A DNA stretch of 64,000 nt from Hyphomicrobiales bacterium (lineage in GTDB: Bacteria; Pseudomonadota; Alphaproteobacteria; Rhizobiales; Rhizobiaceae): contig UBPA01000023.1 of the NCBI GenBank assembly GCA_900467185.1, positions 62,001 to 126,000 on the forward strand. Reading direction: 5' to 3'. Position numbers and translations under genes: made by a program. Positions 44,445-53,528 of the stretch are shown here, one piece after another (positions within the stretch are counted from its first letter, which is position 1; every line of letters starts with the position of its first letter). Below the pieces are notes generated by a model that saw only the letters and a list, made by a program, of their open reading frames with translations, did not search any database and had not been told where the DNA came from.

Positions 44445-44531
44445 TTGGCGGCCCCCGTTCCTGAAAGGTTGATTCCGGCTTACATGGCTTGTACCCCTGC
44501 ACGCACACGAAACCGTGATGAACCGGAATGA

Positions 44532-46250
44532 ATGGGTGGCGGGATGGCTTTGACGGATCGCGTGAACGCCGGCTTCGGCCGGCTCCTCGACAGGTTTTCG
44601 GCCTCGTCCACCGGCCGGGAGGAGGGTGAGGACCTGAAGCAGGCGGTGGTGCGGATCATCGTTTCCGGCATCGCCTTCGTCACCGTCGTGCCGGGCACGC
44701 TCGCGGGCTACTGGCGGGATCTGCCGACCGGGATCCTCTGCCTCTTCGTGATCTACCTGCCGTTCTCCTGTGCGGTCTGGTGGTGGATGAAGACGCATCC
44801 AGGCGATCAGCCGTGGCGGCGAACGATCGCCATCGTCTGCGACATCCCGGCGCTGACCTATACGCTGGCCAATGGCGGCGCGGGCATGTTGCCGCTGTTT
44901 GCGCTTCTCCTCTGGGTCACCGTCGGCAACGGGCTGCGGTTCGGGCCGCGCATCCTGATCGCCTCGACGGTGATGGCGCTCGGCTCGATCGCCACTGCCG
45001 CCGTGTTCAACGATTACATGCGGCAGAACCCCTATATTGCGGTGACGCTGATCGCGACGGCCGTGCTGGTGCCGGCCTATATTTTCGTGCTCATGAAGCG
45101 CGTCCACAAGGCCTATATCGCGGCGCGCGAAGCCAACCTGTCCAAGTCCCGCTTTCTGGCGCAGGCCAGCCACGATCTCCGCCAGCCCGTCCATGCCATC
45201 AGCCTCTTCACCGCCTGCCTTCGCGATGCCGATCTGCGGCAGAGCGAACTGGGCATGGTCGACAATATCGACCGCTCGCTGCAGAGCATCTCGCGCCTGT
45301 TCAAGTCGCTGCTCGACGTCTCGACGCTCGACAGCGGCAAGGTGGTGCCGCGATATGAGGCCGTCGCGATCGCCGACATTCTCGACGACGTGCTGCAGCA
45401 GAACACCGACATGGCACAGGCGAACGATTGCAAGCTCGGCGTCAGCAACTGCAAGAGCGTTGTCATCACCGACCGCGCGCTGCTGACGACCATGCTGCAG
45501 AACATCGTCAGCAACGCGATCAAATATGCGCCGGGCCGCGCCATCATGATCGGCTGCCGGCGGGAGAACGGCATGCTCTCCGTGCAGGTTTACGATCAGG
45601 GCCCCGGCATCTCGCCGGAGCACCAGCAACGGGTCTTCGAGGAGTTTTATCAGGTGCGCGCGCGCGGCGATCGCGATATCGAGGGCGTCGGCCTCGGCCT
45701 GTCGATCGTCAAGCGGCTGGCACAGCTGATGCACATGAAGGTCAGGCTGCGCTCGACGCCGGGACGCGGCACCAGCGTGACGCTGGCCGGGCTGACGATC
45801 TCCGCGCGCGACGCCCCGGTGCCGCGCCGTGCGGTGCGCACCGCGCATGCGGCACCCGGCATAGACGGCCTGCGCATTCTGCTGGTGGAGGATGACGGTG
45901 CCGTGCTGTGCGCGACGGCGAGCCTGCTGCGGAAATGGGGCTGCGCGGTGCAGGCGGAAACCGGCGTTCCCGCAGAGGTCGCGCCCTGCGACCTCGTCAT
46001 CGCCGATTTCGACCTCGGCGAAGGCACGACCGGCAGCGATTGCATTAAGGCCGTGCGCCGCATCCTCGGGCGGCTGGTCCCCGCCGTGGTCATGAGCGGC
46101 CACGATCCCGGCCGCGTTCGCGACGAACTCGGCGACGACGCTATCCCCATCCTGTCGAAGCCGGTGCGCCCTGCCGAACTGCGCTCCGTCATCATGGCCG
46201 CAGCCATGGAAGCCGAGGGCCGGACGACCGGGAAAGCCGCGCTCTCGTAG
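44532..46250 (+). CDS. Membrane hybrid histidine kinase with C-terminal receiver
   Basis: This 572-residue protein has about six membrane segments (residues 40-180), a HisKA domain with FLAQASHDLRQPVHAISLF, a HATPase domain (LLTTMLQNIVSNAIKYAP, VYDQGPGIS, GVGLGLSIVKRLAQ) and a C-terminal receiver (ILLVEDDGAVL, IADFDLGEGTTG, VMSGHDP, SKPVRP). No separate periplasmic sensor is visible; sensing is probably by the membrane part. A second start at 44544 is possible. It converges on a LuxR-type regulator at 46279, which may be its partner. Confidence 0.9.
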   Translation: MGGGMALTDRVNAGFGRLLDRFSASSTGREEGEDLKQAVVRIIVSGIAFVTVVPGTLAGYWRDLPTGILCLFVIYLPFSCAVWWWMKTHPGDQPWRRTIAIVCDIPALTYTLANGGAGMLPLFALLLWVTVGNGLRFGPRILIASTVMALGSIATAAVFNDYMRQNPYIAVTLIATAVLVPAYIFVLMKRVHKAYIAAREANLSKSRFLAQASHDLRQPVHAISLFTACLRDADLRQSELGMVDNIDRSLQSISRLFKSLLDVSTLDSGKVVPRYEAVAIADILDDVLQQNTDMAQANDCKLGVSNCKSVVITDRALLTTMLQNIVSNAIKYAPGRAIMIGCRRENGMLSVQVYDQGPGISPEHQQRVFEEFYQVRARGDRDIEGVGLGLSIVKRLAQLMHMKVRLRSTPGRGTSVTLAGLTISARDAPVPRRAVRTAHAAPGIDGLRILLVEDDGAVLCATASLLRKWGCAVQAETGVPAEVAPCDLVIADFDLGEGTTGSDCIKAVRRILGRLVPAVVMSGHDPGRVRDELGDDAIPILSKPVRPAELRSVIMAAAMEAEGRTTGKAALS

Positions 46251-46278
46251 CGAAGCGATCCCGCCACGGCGGCGCGCG

Positions 46279-46929
46279 CTAAGGCTGGCGCGTCACCAGC
46301 AGCCCTTCGGCCGCACCCTTGGCAACCGCGGCGGCCCGTGAGGCGACCCCGAGCGCGCGGAACAGGGCCGACACGTGAATGCGGACGGTGAAGGGGGATA
46401 TGCCGAGAGCGATGCCGATCTCCTTGTTGCTCTTGCCCTCGGCAATCAGCATGAGAACGGCTGACTGGCGGTCGGTCAGGCTCAGGGGCCGTGCCTCCGC
46501 CTCGCCCGCGGCGCCCTCACCTCCCGCCGTGTCGGGAAGCAGCAGCACCAGATCGCCGTTCCGCACGGCCTCGATCGCCGCGATCATCGCCTCCGGCGAC
46601 ACCGCCTTGTTGATGAAGCCGTTGATGCCGCACGCCATGGCCGCATCCACCGTCGCCAGCGCGTCGGTCATGGAGATGATGACGATGGACGATTGCCGGA
46701 ATTCCTGACGCAGGGCCGGAAGCGTCTCCAGAATGCTGTGCCGCGAGAAGAACAGGTCGAGCAGGAACATGGACGGCGGCTTGCCGCCCCGCCTGGCAAT
46801 CGCGAGGGCATCCTCCAGCGTGTCGCTCGCGATCACCGTCGCCAGCGGCAGTCTTCGCCCGATCAGGGCGCGCAATCCGTCGCGAAACACAGGATGGTCA
46901 TCGACCACGATGATGGTTTCTGTCGTCAA
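46279..46929 (-). CDS. LuxR-family response regulator
   Basis: This 216-residue regulator has a receiver (IIVVDDHPVFRDGLRAL, phospho-Asp in MFLLDLFFSR, Lys in INGFINKAVS) and a LuxR helix-turn-helix (LTDRQSAVLMLIAEGKSNKE, IGIALGISPFTVRIHVSALF). It is convergent with the hybrid kinase and separated by 28 bp. Target unknown. Confidence 0.92.
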   Translation of the reverse strand: MTTETIIVVDDHPVFRDGLRALIGRRLPLATVIASDTLEDALAIARRGGKPPSMFLLDLFFSRHSILETLPALRQEFRQSSIVIISMTDALATVDAAMACGINGFINKAVSPEAMIAAIEAVRNGDLVLLLPDTAGGEGAAGEAEARPLSLTDRQSAVLMLIAEGKSNKEIGIALGISPFTVRIHVSALFRALGVASRAAAVAKGAAEGLLVTRQP

Positions 46930-47083
46930 ATCGGGATCTCCCGGGTCTTGCGACCGAACATCTAGCAGCCCGCACCCTCAAAAGACATCTCCGTCTTCGC
47001 GCCCGTGGCGCGGGGGAGGCTCTGTTCGGATCGTGTTGAAACAACGAGATAGGCGTCTTGCACCATGCGGCGCGGTAACGGTG

Positions 47084-47656
47084 TCACTCCGGCTTCGACA
47101 GGGCCACGGTGCGCTGGAGGGCGGCATCGAACCCCTTGAGCGAGATGGAAAAGGGAACCTCCGTCTCGGGATCGCTGGCCTGCGCCTTGACGGTCAGCTT
47201 CGTGCCGGACCGGAGCGACTGCGTAATGCCATCCGTGAAGAGAAGGGAGACGACGCAGCCGACCGGCAGGCAGGTGCGAAACGGCGCCGGTTTTCCCGGC
47301 GGCAGGTCGTCGACGGCAAAGGTCGCGCCCTTCTGCAGGGCGAGACCGAAGGGCAGGATGAGATTTCCGCGCAGACGACCATCCTCGGCCGGGCGCAGCT
47401 CGACCAGCAGAACGCGCTGGCCGTTCGCATTGGTCTGGGTCTGGGAGAGCGAGCACTCCCGCGCGCCCCCGCCGCGGGCACCCTTGGCCGAGTCGCCGGC
47501 CGTCTCCGCCGGAGCAGCCTGTGTGGCGCAGCGCACAGTCCAGTCGTCATAGCTTTCCGACAAGGCGGAAGGCTTCGCGGCCGTCTGGGCGGAAACGCCG
47601 GTCACGGCGGCGCATGCAAGCGCCGCCGTGACAGACAGGAGGAACAGCCGGCGCAT
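47084..47656 (-). CDS. ialB: Invasion-associated locus B (IalB) family protein
   Basis: This 190-residue exported protein has a signal peptide (LFLLSVTAALACAAVTGVSA) and the IalB pattern YDDWTVRCA, ECSLSQTQTNANGQRVLLVE, LPFGLALQKGA and FRTCLPVGCVVSLLF with conserved cysteines. IalB proteins are periplasmic or envelope proteins, named for Bartonella, common in Rhizobiales. Its ATG overlaps the stop of the autotransporter gene by one base (TGATG), so the two are translationally coupled; a link between both products at the cell surface is inferred. Confidence 0.85.
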   Translation of the reverse strand: MRRLFLLSVTAALACAAVTGVSAQTAAKPSALSESYDDWTVRCATQAAPAETAGDSAKGARGGGARECSLSQTQTNANGQRVLLVELRPAEDGRLRGNLILPFGLALQKGATFAVDDLPPGKPAPFRTCLPVGCVVSLLFTDGITQSLRSGTKLTVKAQASDPETEVPFSISLKGFDAALQRTVALSKPE

Positions 47657-50600
47657 CAGAAGCGCACGCGCAGCTTCGCATCGACGCCGTTGGCGATGCC
47701 ATCGTCGCTGAACTCGCCGTTGTAGGAGAGGCCGAGCGTCGTCGTCGGCGACAGCGTCATGTCCAGTCCGACCTGGACGATGAAGGCATCCTGCGAGACC
47801 GGCGCGCCCTTCACGGCATAGCTGTCGCTGCCGGCAAAGGCGAGGCGCGAGGCGGGATCAATGTCGCCGAAGGCATGCCGCCAGCCGAGCGTGCCGCTCG
47901 CGACCGTGGGAAGGCCACCCAGCGTGACGTCCGACGAGGCACGCAGGCCGAGCGTCGTGAACGTCGTGTTGGTCGTGTCGCCATCCCCCCGCAGCGCGGC
48001 GGAGCCGCCCTTCTCGCGGAAGCCGTCGGTATCCAGATTGACATGCGCCACGTTCACGAAGGGCTCGAAGGCCGCGAACGTCGTCTGGATCTCATAGCCG
48101 AGTTCGCCATAGACCTGGAACGAGCCGGCATCGTAATCGGCCTTCAGATCCTGCGAGACGCCGGGGAAATCCACCGACCGCTTCGTGGAGATCTGGTGGT
48201 TGGTGTAGGAGAGGCCGGAGCGCAGCGACAGCGCGCCCAGCTGCGTGCCACCATAGAGACCGATGGTGTAGTTGTCGCTGTCGGCCGAGGACGACCGGCT
48301 GTCGACGTCGATGCTGGTGCGGCTGTAGCCGAGGAAGGCACCGAGCCGCGAGACCGGACCAACCAGCGTGTCGATACCCGTGACGAGGCCGCCGGTCGCG
48401 ACATCCGCGTCCGCCACGCCGTTGCCGGCGTCGATATTGCTCCACGAGCCGAACGCCTGGCCCCAGACGGACCATGCGGGGTCCACGGTCTTCGGCGTGA
48501 CGGCCGACATGGGATCGTCCGTCCAGCGTCCGTTGTCCCAATAGTTGTTGACGGGCACGGGCTTGGCCGCAACGTCGCCCGAGGCGGCGCGCAGACGATC
48601 ATTGGTCGCATCGCGCGTCTGGCGGTCTCCGGCGATCAGGCCGGATTTGACCGAGGCATGCGCCTCGCCCGACAGCCGGTCGAAAGCGCTTCGGGCCTCG
48701 TCGGCACTCAGCAGCAACAGGCTGTTGTAGAGCGCTAGCGATCCGCCGCTCTGCTCGAGTGTGTTGAGCGACCGCGCCACGGCGACCTGGTTGCGCGTAT
48801 CGGCAACGCTGTCGAACAGGCCCGTTTCCGGAGGTTCAGGATTCGTGGGCGGCTCCGGGTTTGTCGGAGGCTCGGGATTGGTCGGCGGCTCCGGCGTTGG
48901 CGGCTCGGGATTCGTGGGTGGCTCCGGATTCGTCGGAGGCTGGGGATTCGTGGGCGGTTCCGGCGTTGGCGGGTTCGGGTTTGTCGGCGGCTCCGGGTTC
49001 GTCGGCGGTGTCGTCGGCGGTTCGGGATTGGTGGGCGGTGTCGTGGGCGGCTCCGGGTTCGTCGGAGGTTCCGGATTGGTGGGGGGTGTCGTCGGCGGTT
49101 CCGGGTTCGTCGGCGGCGTGGTGGGCGGCTCGGGGTTGGGTTGCCCGTTGCCCGGATCCTTGACGGAAATCCTCAGATCCACATCCTTGGCGGTCTGGTC
49201 GAGCGCGACGTCGAGGAAGGCGGATTTCGACACGGCCTGGGCGAAGGTGCCGGTGATGCCGCCCTGCGCCGTGAGGATCTTGTAGGTCTGGCCGGACTGG
49301 TAGCTGGTCGCCGCGTCGAGCGCCGTCACCTGAACCGAGCTGTCCTTGCCGATCGTCGCGCGGCCGAGGGCATCGACCGTGATCTTGTTGCCGGCAGCGT
49401 CCGTGCCGGCATATTGCTTGACGGTTTCCACCGAGATGCGGTCGCTCGCGCCGTTGCCGGCGACGTCGACATCGTAGATCGCGCCTTCGGCGAAATCGAG
49501 ATCGCCGCGCACGGTGAACGTTCCCAGGGGATTGCCTGTGTCGCCGGGCGAGATCGTTGCGCCGCGATCGACGAAGGTGCTGCCGATGGTGCCGAAGCCA
49601 GCGAGCTTTCCATAGGCGCCGGTCACGTTGCGCTGGCCGTTCAGCGTATCGCCCCAGACATCGATGGTGCTCGTATAGATCTCGCTGCCGAGGAAATTGG
49701 TGATGACCTGACCCGTCTGGCCCGCGATGACCAGCGTGCCGTTCTTCACGTCGAAATTCGTGCGGTCCGGGGTGACGGTATCTGTGTCGGCAAGCGCGGT
49801 GCCGAGGTCGCCCTTCAGCACCAGCCGGCTGTTTCCATCCACGATCACGCCGCCGGCATAGCTGTCGAGCGAGGCGAAGCCCGTGAGGTCGCCGGAGAGG
49901 ATCGTCTCCCCGGACAGGCTGACGATCGATCCGTCGCCGACGATCTTGTTGGCGAAGTCGTAGCCCGTATTGGTGTGGTTGAAGACCAGGCGGCCGGAGC
50001 CAGAGGTGCCGAAGTTCACCACGGTGCCCGTGCTGACCGTGCCGGCGGCCTGCGTGTCGAGTGCGCGGGGAAGGCCCTGCAGCGCACTCGTATCGATCTG
50101 CCCGCCGATGACGAGATAGCCGTCCGAGCCGATATTGATGCCATTGGCGACATTCAGGGTACCGCCATTGGCGACCACAATATGACTGTCGGCGATGACG
50201 CTCATCGTGTTCGTTGCGGTAAAGGACGATCCCGCGCCGGTAACGGTCAGGTTGCCGCTGTCGTCGAGAACAGCGCGCGACGTGCTCATCTGGCCACCGT
50301 CTGCAATCGTCAGATTGCCGGTAAGGTCGAGCCGACCCGTATTAATCCAACTCGAGCCCGTCCCCGTGACGATCGCGCCGCTCTCGGCCGTGGTCGTCGT
50401 GAACTGGCCGATCGAGGCGCTGTTCGTCAGAATCGCACCGCCCTGCTCGACCTTGATGAGGCTCGGTGTTGCGAGCAGACCCTGCATGCCGAGGTAGTCG
50501 GCCGAAACGACCGATCCCGCGCCGGTGACCAGCAGCTTGCCCTGCGAGCCCGATCCCTCACTGACATAGATGTTCTTGGCATCCACTTTGCCGCCGCCTT

Positions 50601-51051
50601 CGACGATCAGCGTGCCGTCGCCGCCGCCAATGCACATGACGGAGTATCCGTTACAGCCGCCGCCGATGGTCAGGCTGTTGCCGAGCACATAGGGCGTGCG
50701 CACCACGTTCAGGGCGGAGCCGGGGCCGGAGACGGTCACGGTCGCCTGCGAGCCGCCGAGGCCTGCGATGATGCCGCGATTGGCGATCACCACATCCGCA
50801 CCATTGTTGATGGTCAGCGTGGTGCCCTTGTTCTCAAGGCCGATGATCATGTCGTCGGCGAAGCTCTGGTCGGTGCTCCAGACGACGTTGCCGCTGTCCT
50901 GGATATAATCCTTGTCGTCCAGCGCCAGCACCGGGCCGGCCAGAAGCGAGGCGGAGACCGGCAGCAGCAGGAGGGAGCGGCGGGTGACGGTCAATGCCGT
51001 CGAACTGCGCAAGCCACGATTCCGGTTTCGCAATTGCTTTTGTCGTCCCAT
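47656..51051 (-). CDS. Autotransporter adhesin with a Pro-Glu-Thr repeat linker
   Basis: This product of about 1131 residues has an N-terminal signal (RRSLLLLPVSASLLAGPVLA), a beta-helix passenger domain (repeated VSGPGSALNV, VTGAGSVVSA, VTGTGSSWIN, VTGAGSSFTA units), a Pro-rich linker of TNPEPPT/TPEPP repeats (DNA 48825-49143) and a C-terminal autotransporter barrel (SVWGQAFGSWSNIDAGNG to the final LRVRF with terminal Phe). The start at 51051 is preferred over GTG 51066 and ATG 51060 by ribosome-site spacing. The barrel inserts in the outer membrane and exposes the passenger. The ialB gene follows directly. Confidence 0.9.
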   Translation of the reverse strand: MGRQKQLRNRNRGLRSSTALTVTRRSLLLLPVSASLLAGPVLALDDKDYIQDSGNVVWSTDQSFADDMIIGLENKGTTLTINNGADVVIANRGIIAGLGGSQATVTVSGPGSALNVVRTPYVLGNSLTIGGGCNGYSVMCIGGGDGTLIVEGGGKVDAKNIYVSEGSGSQGKLLVTGAGSVVSADYLGMQGLLATPSLIKVEQGGAILTNSASIGQFTTTTAESGAIVTGTGSSWINTGRLDLTGNLTIADGGQMSTSRAVLDDSGNLTVTGAGSSFTATNTMSVIADSHIVVANGGTLNVANGINIGSDGYLVIGGQIDTSALQGLPRALDTQAAGTVSTGTVVNFGTSGSGRLVFNHTNTGYDFANKIVGDGSIVSLSGETILSGDLTGFASLDSYAGGVIVDGNSRLVLKGDLGTALADTDTVTPDRTNFDVKNGTLVIAGQTGQVITNFLGSEIYTSTIDVWGDTLNGQRNVTGAYGKLAGFGTIGSTFVDRGATISPGDTGNPLGTFTVRGDLDFAEGAIYDVDVAGNGASDRISVETVKQYAGTDAAGNKITVDALGRATIGKDSSVQVTALDAATSYQSGQTYKILTAQGGITGTFAQAVSKSAFLDVALDQTAKDVDLRISVKDPGNGQPNPEPPTTPPTNPEPPTTPPTNPEPPTNPEPPTTPPTNPEPPTTPPTNPEPPTNPNPPTPEPPTNPQPPTNPEPPTNPEPPTPEPPTNPEPPTNPEPPTNPEPPETGLFDSVADTRNQVAVARSLNTLEQSGGSLALYNSLLLLSADEARSAFDRLSGEAHASVKSGLIAGDRQTRDATNDRLRAASGDVAAKPVPVNNYWDNGRWTDDPMSAVTPKTVDPAWSVWGQAFGSWSNIDAGNGVADADVATGGLVTGIDTLVGPVSRLGAFLGYSRTSIDVDSRSSSADSDNYTIGLYGGTQLGALSLRSGLSYTNHQISTKRSVDFPGVSQDLKADYDAGSFQVYGELGYEIQTTFAAFEPFVNVAHVNLDTDGFREKGGSAALRGDGDTTNTTFTTLGLRASSDVTLGGLPTVASGTLGWRHAFGDIDPASRLAFAGSDSYAVKGAPVSQDAFIVQVGLDMTLSPTTTLGLSYNGEFSDDGIANGVDAKLRVRF
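48825..49143 (-). repeat. Tandem repeat encoding the Pro-Glu-Thr linker
   Basis: About 320 bp of imperfect 9- to 21-bp units (GGCTCCGGGTTCGTCGGCGG-like on the given strand) code for TNPEPPT, TPEPPTNP and TTPPTNP peptides. All units are multiples of 3, so copy changes would keep the frame. Confidence 0.85.
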
Positions 51052-51149
51052 GCTTTCCATCTCCACTGCTCAAGCAGACCTCCCAGAATTCGGGTAAATT
51101 CGGTAAGGTCGAGATAGCGGATAAAACACAGTCCAACGGGCACGGCCAT

Positions 51150-51165
51150 TAGCACGCATGTGCTA
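51150..51165. promoter_or_regulatory. Inverted repeat upstream of the autotransporter
   Basis: TAGCAC-GCAT-GTGCTA lies about 100 bp before the autotransporter start. It is operator-like in form, but no regulator can be assigned. Confidence 0.35.
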
Positions 51166-51257
51166 GTCTTTTCAGGCGAAACGCGGATGACTTGCTCGTT
51201 TGTCGTTCAACCAGCGCGGCGGCGCGCTCCGCTGCGTGTCGCCTGCCGCGGACGCGT

Positions 51258-52157
51258 TCAGTCCAGCGATGGCATATGGGCGGGCAGTTGCTCCTCGAAA
51301 TATTTGCAGAACGAGGCGATCCGCGGGGGGAGCGTCTGGTAGGGCGGATAGAACAGGGTCAGCCAGAGGTCCGGCGGGGCCCAGCCCTTGAAGACGTGGA
51401 CCAGGCGTCCGGCGCGGATGTGTTCGGCGATGTTGAAGCCCGGAAGCAGGGCCACCCCTGCCCCGTCGGCGGCCATGTCGGCGAGGACCTCGCCGCTGTT
51501 GGCGCTGAAGCCGCGACCGGCGGAGATCACGATACTCGAGCCGCCATCGGAGAGAGACCAGCTTTCCCGCCGGCTCTCGCCGCTATAGGCGAGGCAATCG
51601 TCCGGTTTCAGTTCGTTCGGATGCGCCATCTCGACGAAGCGGCTGCCCGGTGCGGCCACCAGAATGCGCGGCACGACCCGGATTTTGCGCCAGATGGTGA
51701 ACTTGTCCGAAGGCTGCGCGGAGATGCGGATCGCGAGATCGTAGTCGTCGTTGACGATGTTGATCAAACCGTCCGACAGCGAGATCTCGAAGCTCATCTT
51801 CGGAAATTTCGTCTTGAAGCCGGATAGAATCGGCGGCAGCACGGCCTTGCCGAACCAGGTGGGGGCGCTGATCCGCAGGCGTCCCTGGTCGGCCTTGTGC
51901 GCGTTCATGACGTCGCGCCGTGCGGCCTCCAGCGTCTTGACCGCCGGCTGGATCTGCGCGGCGAAGACCGCACCATCGGTGGTCAGCGAGACCTGACGCG
52001 TGGTGCGCACGAACAGCTGCACGCCCAGTTCCGCCTCCAGCGCCGCGATCGCCCGCGTGACCGCGGCGGGCGTCATGTCGAGCTCGCGCGCCACCTGAGA
52101 GAAATTCCGCTTTTCCGCGGCAAGGAGAAAGGTTCGCAGAGCCTTGTAGTCGTTCAT
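51258..52157 (-). CDS. LysR-family transcriptional regulator
   Basis: This 299-residue protein starts MNDYKALRTFLLAAEKRNFS with helix-turn-helix QVARELDMTPAAVTRAIAAL and an effector domain of the CrgA/PecT group (LRISAPTWFGKAVLPPILSG, DYDLAIRISAQPSD). It is divergent from the isochorismatase-XapX-amidohydrolase unit (328 bp) and is its likely regulator. Confidence 0.92.
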   Translation of the reverse strand: MNDYKALRTFLLAAEKRNFSQVARELDMTPAAVTRAIAALEAELGVQLFVRTTRQVSLTTDGAVFAAQIQPAVKTLEAARRDVMNAHKADQGRLRISAPTWFGKAVLPPILSGFKTKFPKMSFEISLSDGLINIVNDDYDLAIRISAQPSDKFTIWRKIRVVPRILVAAPGSRFVEMAHPNELKPDDCLAYSGESRRESWSLSDGGSSIVISAGRGFSANSGEVLADMAADGAGVALLPGFNIAEHIRAGRLVHVFKGWAPPDLWLTLFYPPYQTLPPRIASFCKYFEEQLPAHMPSLD

Positions 52158-52485
52158 GGCATTGTTTCACCCGTGGCCGTTCAAGAGACTGTCACTATTG
52201 CGATCCGGCGTCGCGATCAATGGCCACCCGCATCGGCCCGACGGCATAACCCTGTGAGAGGCCCTGCGATATTATTGCGATATTCGGAATTCATTCTCAA
52301 TATTTATTGCAATTCCGATAAGGTAAGTTCGGGCGTAGGGTATCGTTCAGCAGCAGACATGGCGGCGCATCGCTTCTTCCGACGGCGGACACGCTGCAAG
52401 GGCGTGCAGGCAAGCTCGCCGGACGACCGATCGCTGCTGACACGCGAGACACCCGCAGACGCGGCGAAACCACAAGGAAGAAACC
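52158..52485. promoter_or_regulatory. Divergent promoter region with an inverted repeat
   Basis: The 328-bp gap is locally AT-rich around 52270-52320 and contains TCGGAATT at 52284-52291 and its complement AATTCCGA at 52311-52318, a spacing suited to LysR-type binding near a divergent promoter. No gene is supported here. Confidence 0.5.
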
Positions 52486-53175
52486 ATGTCCAAGTTCGAC
52501 GTCCTGACGCCTGAGAACAGCCAGCTCATCTTCATCGACCAGCAGCCCCAGATGGCTTTCGGCGTGCAGTCGATCGACCGCCAGACGCTGAAGAACAACG
52601 TCGTCGGTCTCGCCAAGGCCGGCCGGATCTTCGGCATTCCCACGACCATCACCACGGTGGAGACCGAGAGTTTTTCCGGCCACACCTACCCCGAACTTCT
52701 GGCCGTACACCCGGACAACGACATTCTCGAGCGCACCTCGATGAATTCCTGGGATGACCAGAACGTGCGGGATGCGCTGGCGCGGAACGCCGCGAACGGC
52801 CGCAGGAAGATCGTCGTCTCCGGCCTCTGGACCGAAGTCTGCAACACGACCTTCGCCCTGTCGGCGCTGCGGGACGTGCCGGATTATGAAATCTACATGG
52901 TGGCCGACGCCTCCGGCGGCACCTCGCTCGAAGCGCACAATCGCGCCATGGACCGCATGGTCCAGGCCGGCGTTGTTCCAGTCACCTGGCAGCAGGTCCT
53001 GCTGGAATGGCAGCGCGACTGGGCCCGCAAGGAAACCTATGATGCGGTCACCACGCTGGTGAAGGAGCATTCCGGCGCCTATGGCATGGGCATCGACTAT
53101 GCCTACACCATGGTTCACGGTGCGAAAGAGCGTATCGGGCATGGCAAGCGCATCGGCCCGAACCCGGCGAAGTAG
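52486..53175 (+). CDS. Isochorismatase-family cysteine hydrolase (YcaC-like)
   Basis: This 229-residue protein has the family Asp in QLIFIDQQPQMAF and the nucleophilic Cys in SGLWTEVCNTTFALSAL, with a long C-terminal extension (WARKETYDAVTTLVKEHSGA). YcaC-type hydrolases act on amide-like substrates. The RBS AAGGAAG precedes the start. It leads a unit with XapX and an amidohydrolase, all possibly acting on the same amide-type compound. Confidence 0.87.
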   Translation: MSKFDVLTPENSQLIFIDQQPQMAFGVQSIDRQTLKNNVVGLAKAGRIFGIPTTITTVETESFSGHTYPELLAVHPDNDILERTSMNSWDDQNVRDALARNAANGRRKIVVSGLWTEVCNTTFALSALRDVPDYEIYMVADASGGTSLEAHNRAMDRMVQAGVVPVTWQQVLLEWQRDWARKETYDAVTTLVKEHSGAYGMGIDYAYTMVHGAKERIGHGKRIGPNPAK

Positions 53176-53188
53176 ACGCGTGCCGCAA

Positions 53189-53213
53189 CCGCCCCGATCA
53201 CCTGTCGGGGCGG
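53189..53213 (+). terminator. Terminator-like hairpin after the isochorismatase gene
   Basis: CCGCCCCGA at 53189-53197 pairs with TCGGGGCGG at 53205-53213 over 7 nt, then CCTTTCC follows. It may weaken, not stop, transcription into XapX. Confidence 0.5.
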
Positions 53214-53240
53214 CCTTTCCGCCATCGTGGAGGATCTCCC

Positions 53241-53528
53241 GTGAAAGTCTATCTCCTGTCTCTCGGTGCCGGGCTGCTCGTCGGCATCGTCTATAGCCTG
53301 CTCAACGTCCGCTCGCCGGCGCCGCCCGTCATCGCTCTCGTCGGCCTCCTCGGCATTCTCGTCGGCGAGCAGGTCATCCCGCTCGCAAAATCGCTCTGGA
53401 CGCGCGAGCCGGCGGCCATCTCCTGGCTCCATCAGATCAAGCCGCATGTGTTCGGCCATCTGCCGAAGGGCGGAGCAAGCGTCGAGGTCGCCGGCCGCCC
53501 GAGATCGTCGGACAAGGCGGTCCACTGA
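53241..53528 (+). CDS. XapX-domain small membrane protein
   Basis: This 95-residue protein has two hydrophobic segments (YLLSLGAGLLVGIVYSLLNV and APPVIALVGLLGILVGEQVI) with the XapX motif RSPAPPVIALVGLLGILVGE. XapX proteins are small inner membrane proteins of unknown job, found next to hydrolase or transporter genes. It overlaps the amidohydrolase start by one base (TGATG), so it is coupled to it. Confidence 0.87.
   Translation: MKVYLLSLGAGLLVGIVYSLLNVRSPAPPVIALVGLLGILVGEQVIPLAKSLWTREPAAISWLHQIKPHVFGHLPKGGASVEVAGRPRSSDKAVH

Noticed and set aside
48825-49143. Possible CRISPR-like array of short repeats
   Set aside because: The units are contiguous, in-frame and code for the Pro-Glu-Thr linker; there are no unique spacers or cas genes.
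49141-51117. Open frame of 658 codons antisense to the autotransporter
   Set aside because: It is a shadow of a repetitive beta-helix gene with low-complexity composition and no family features.
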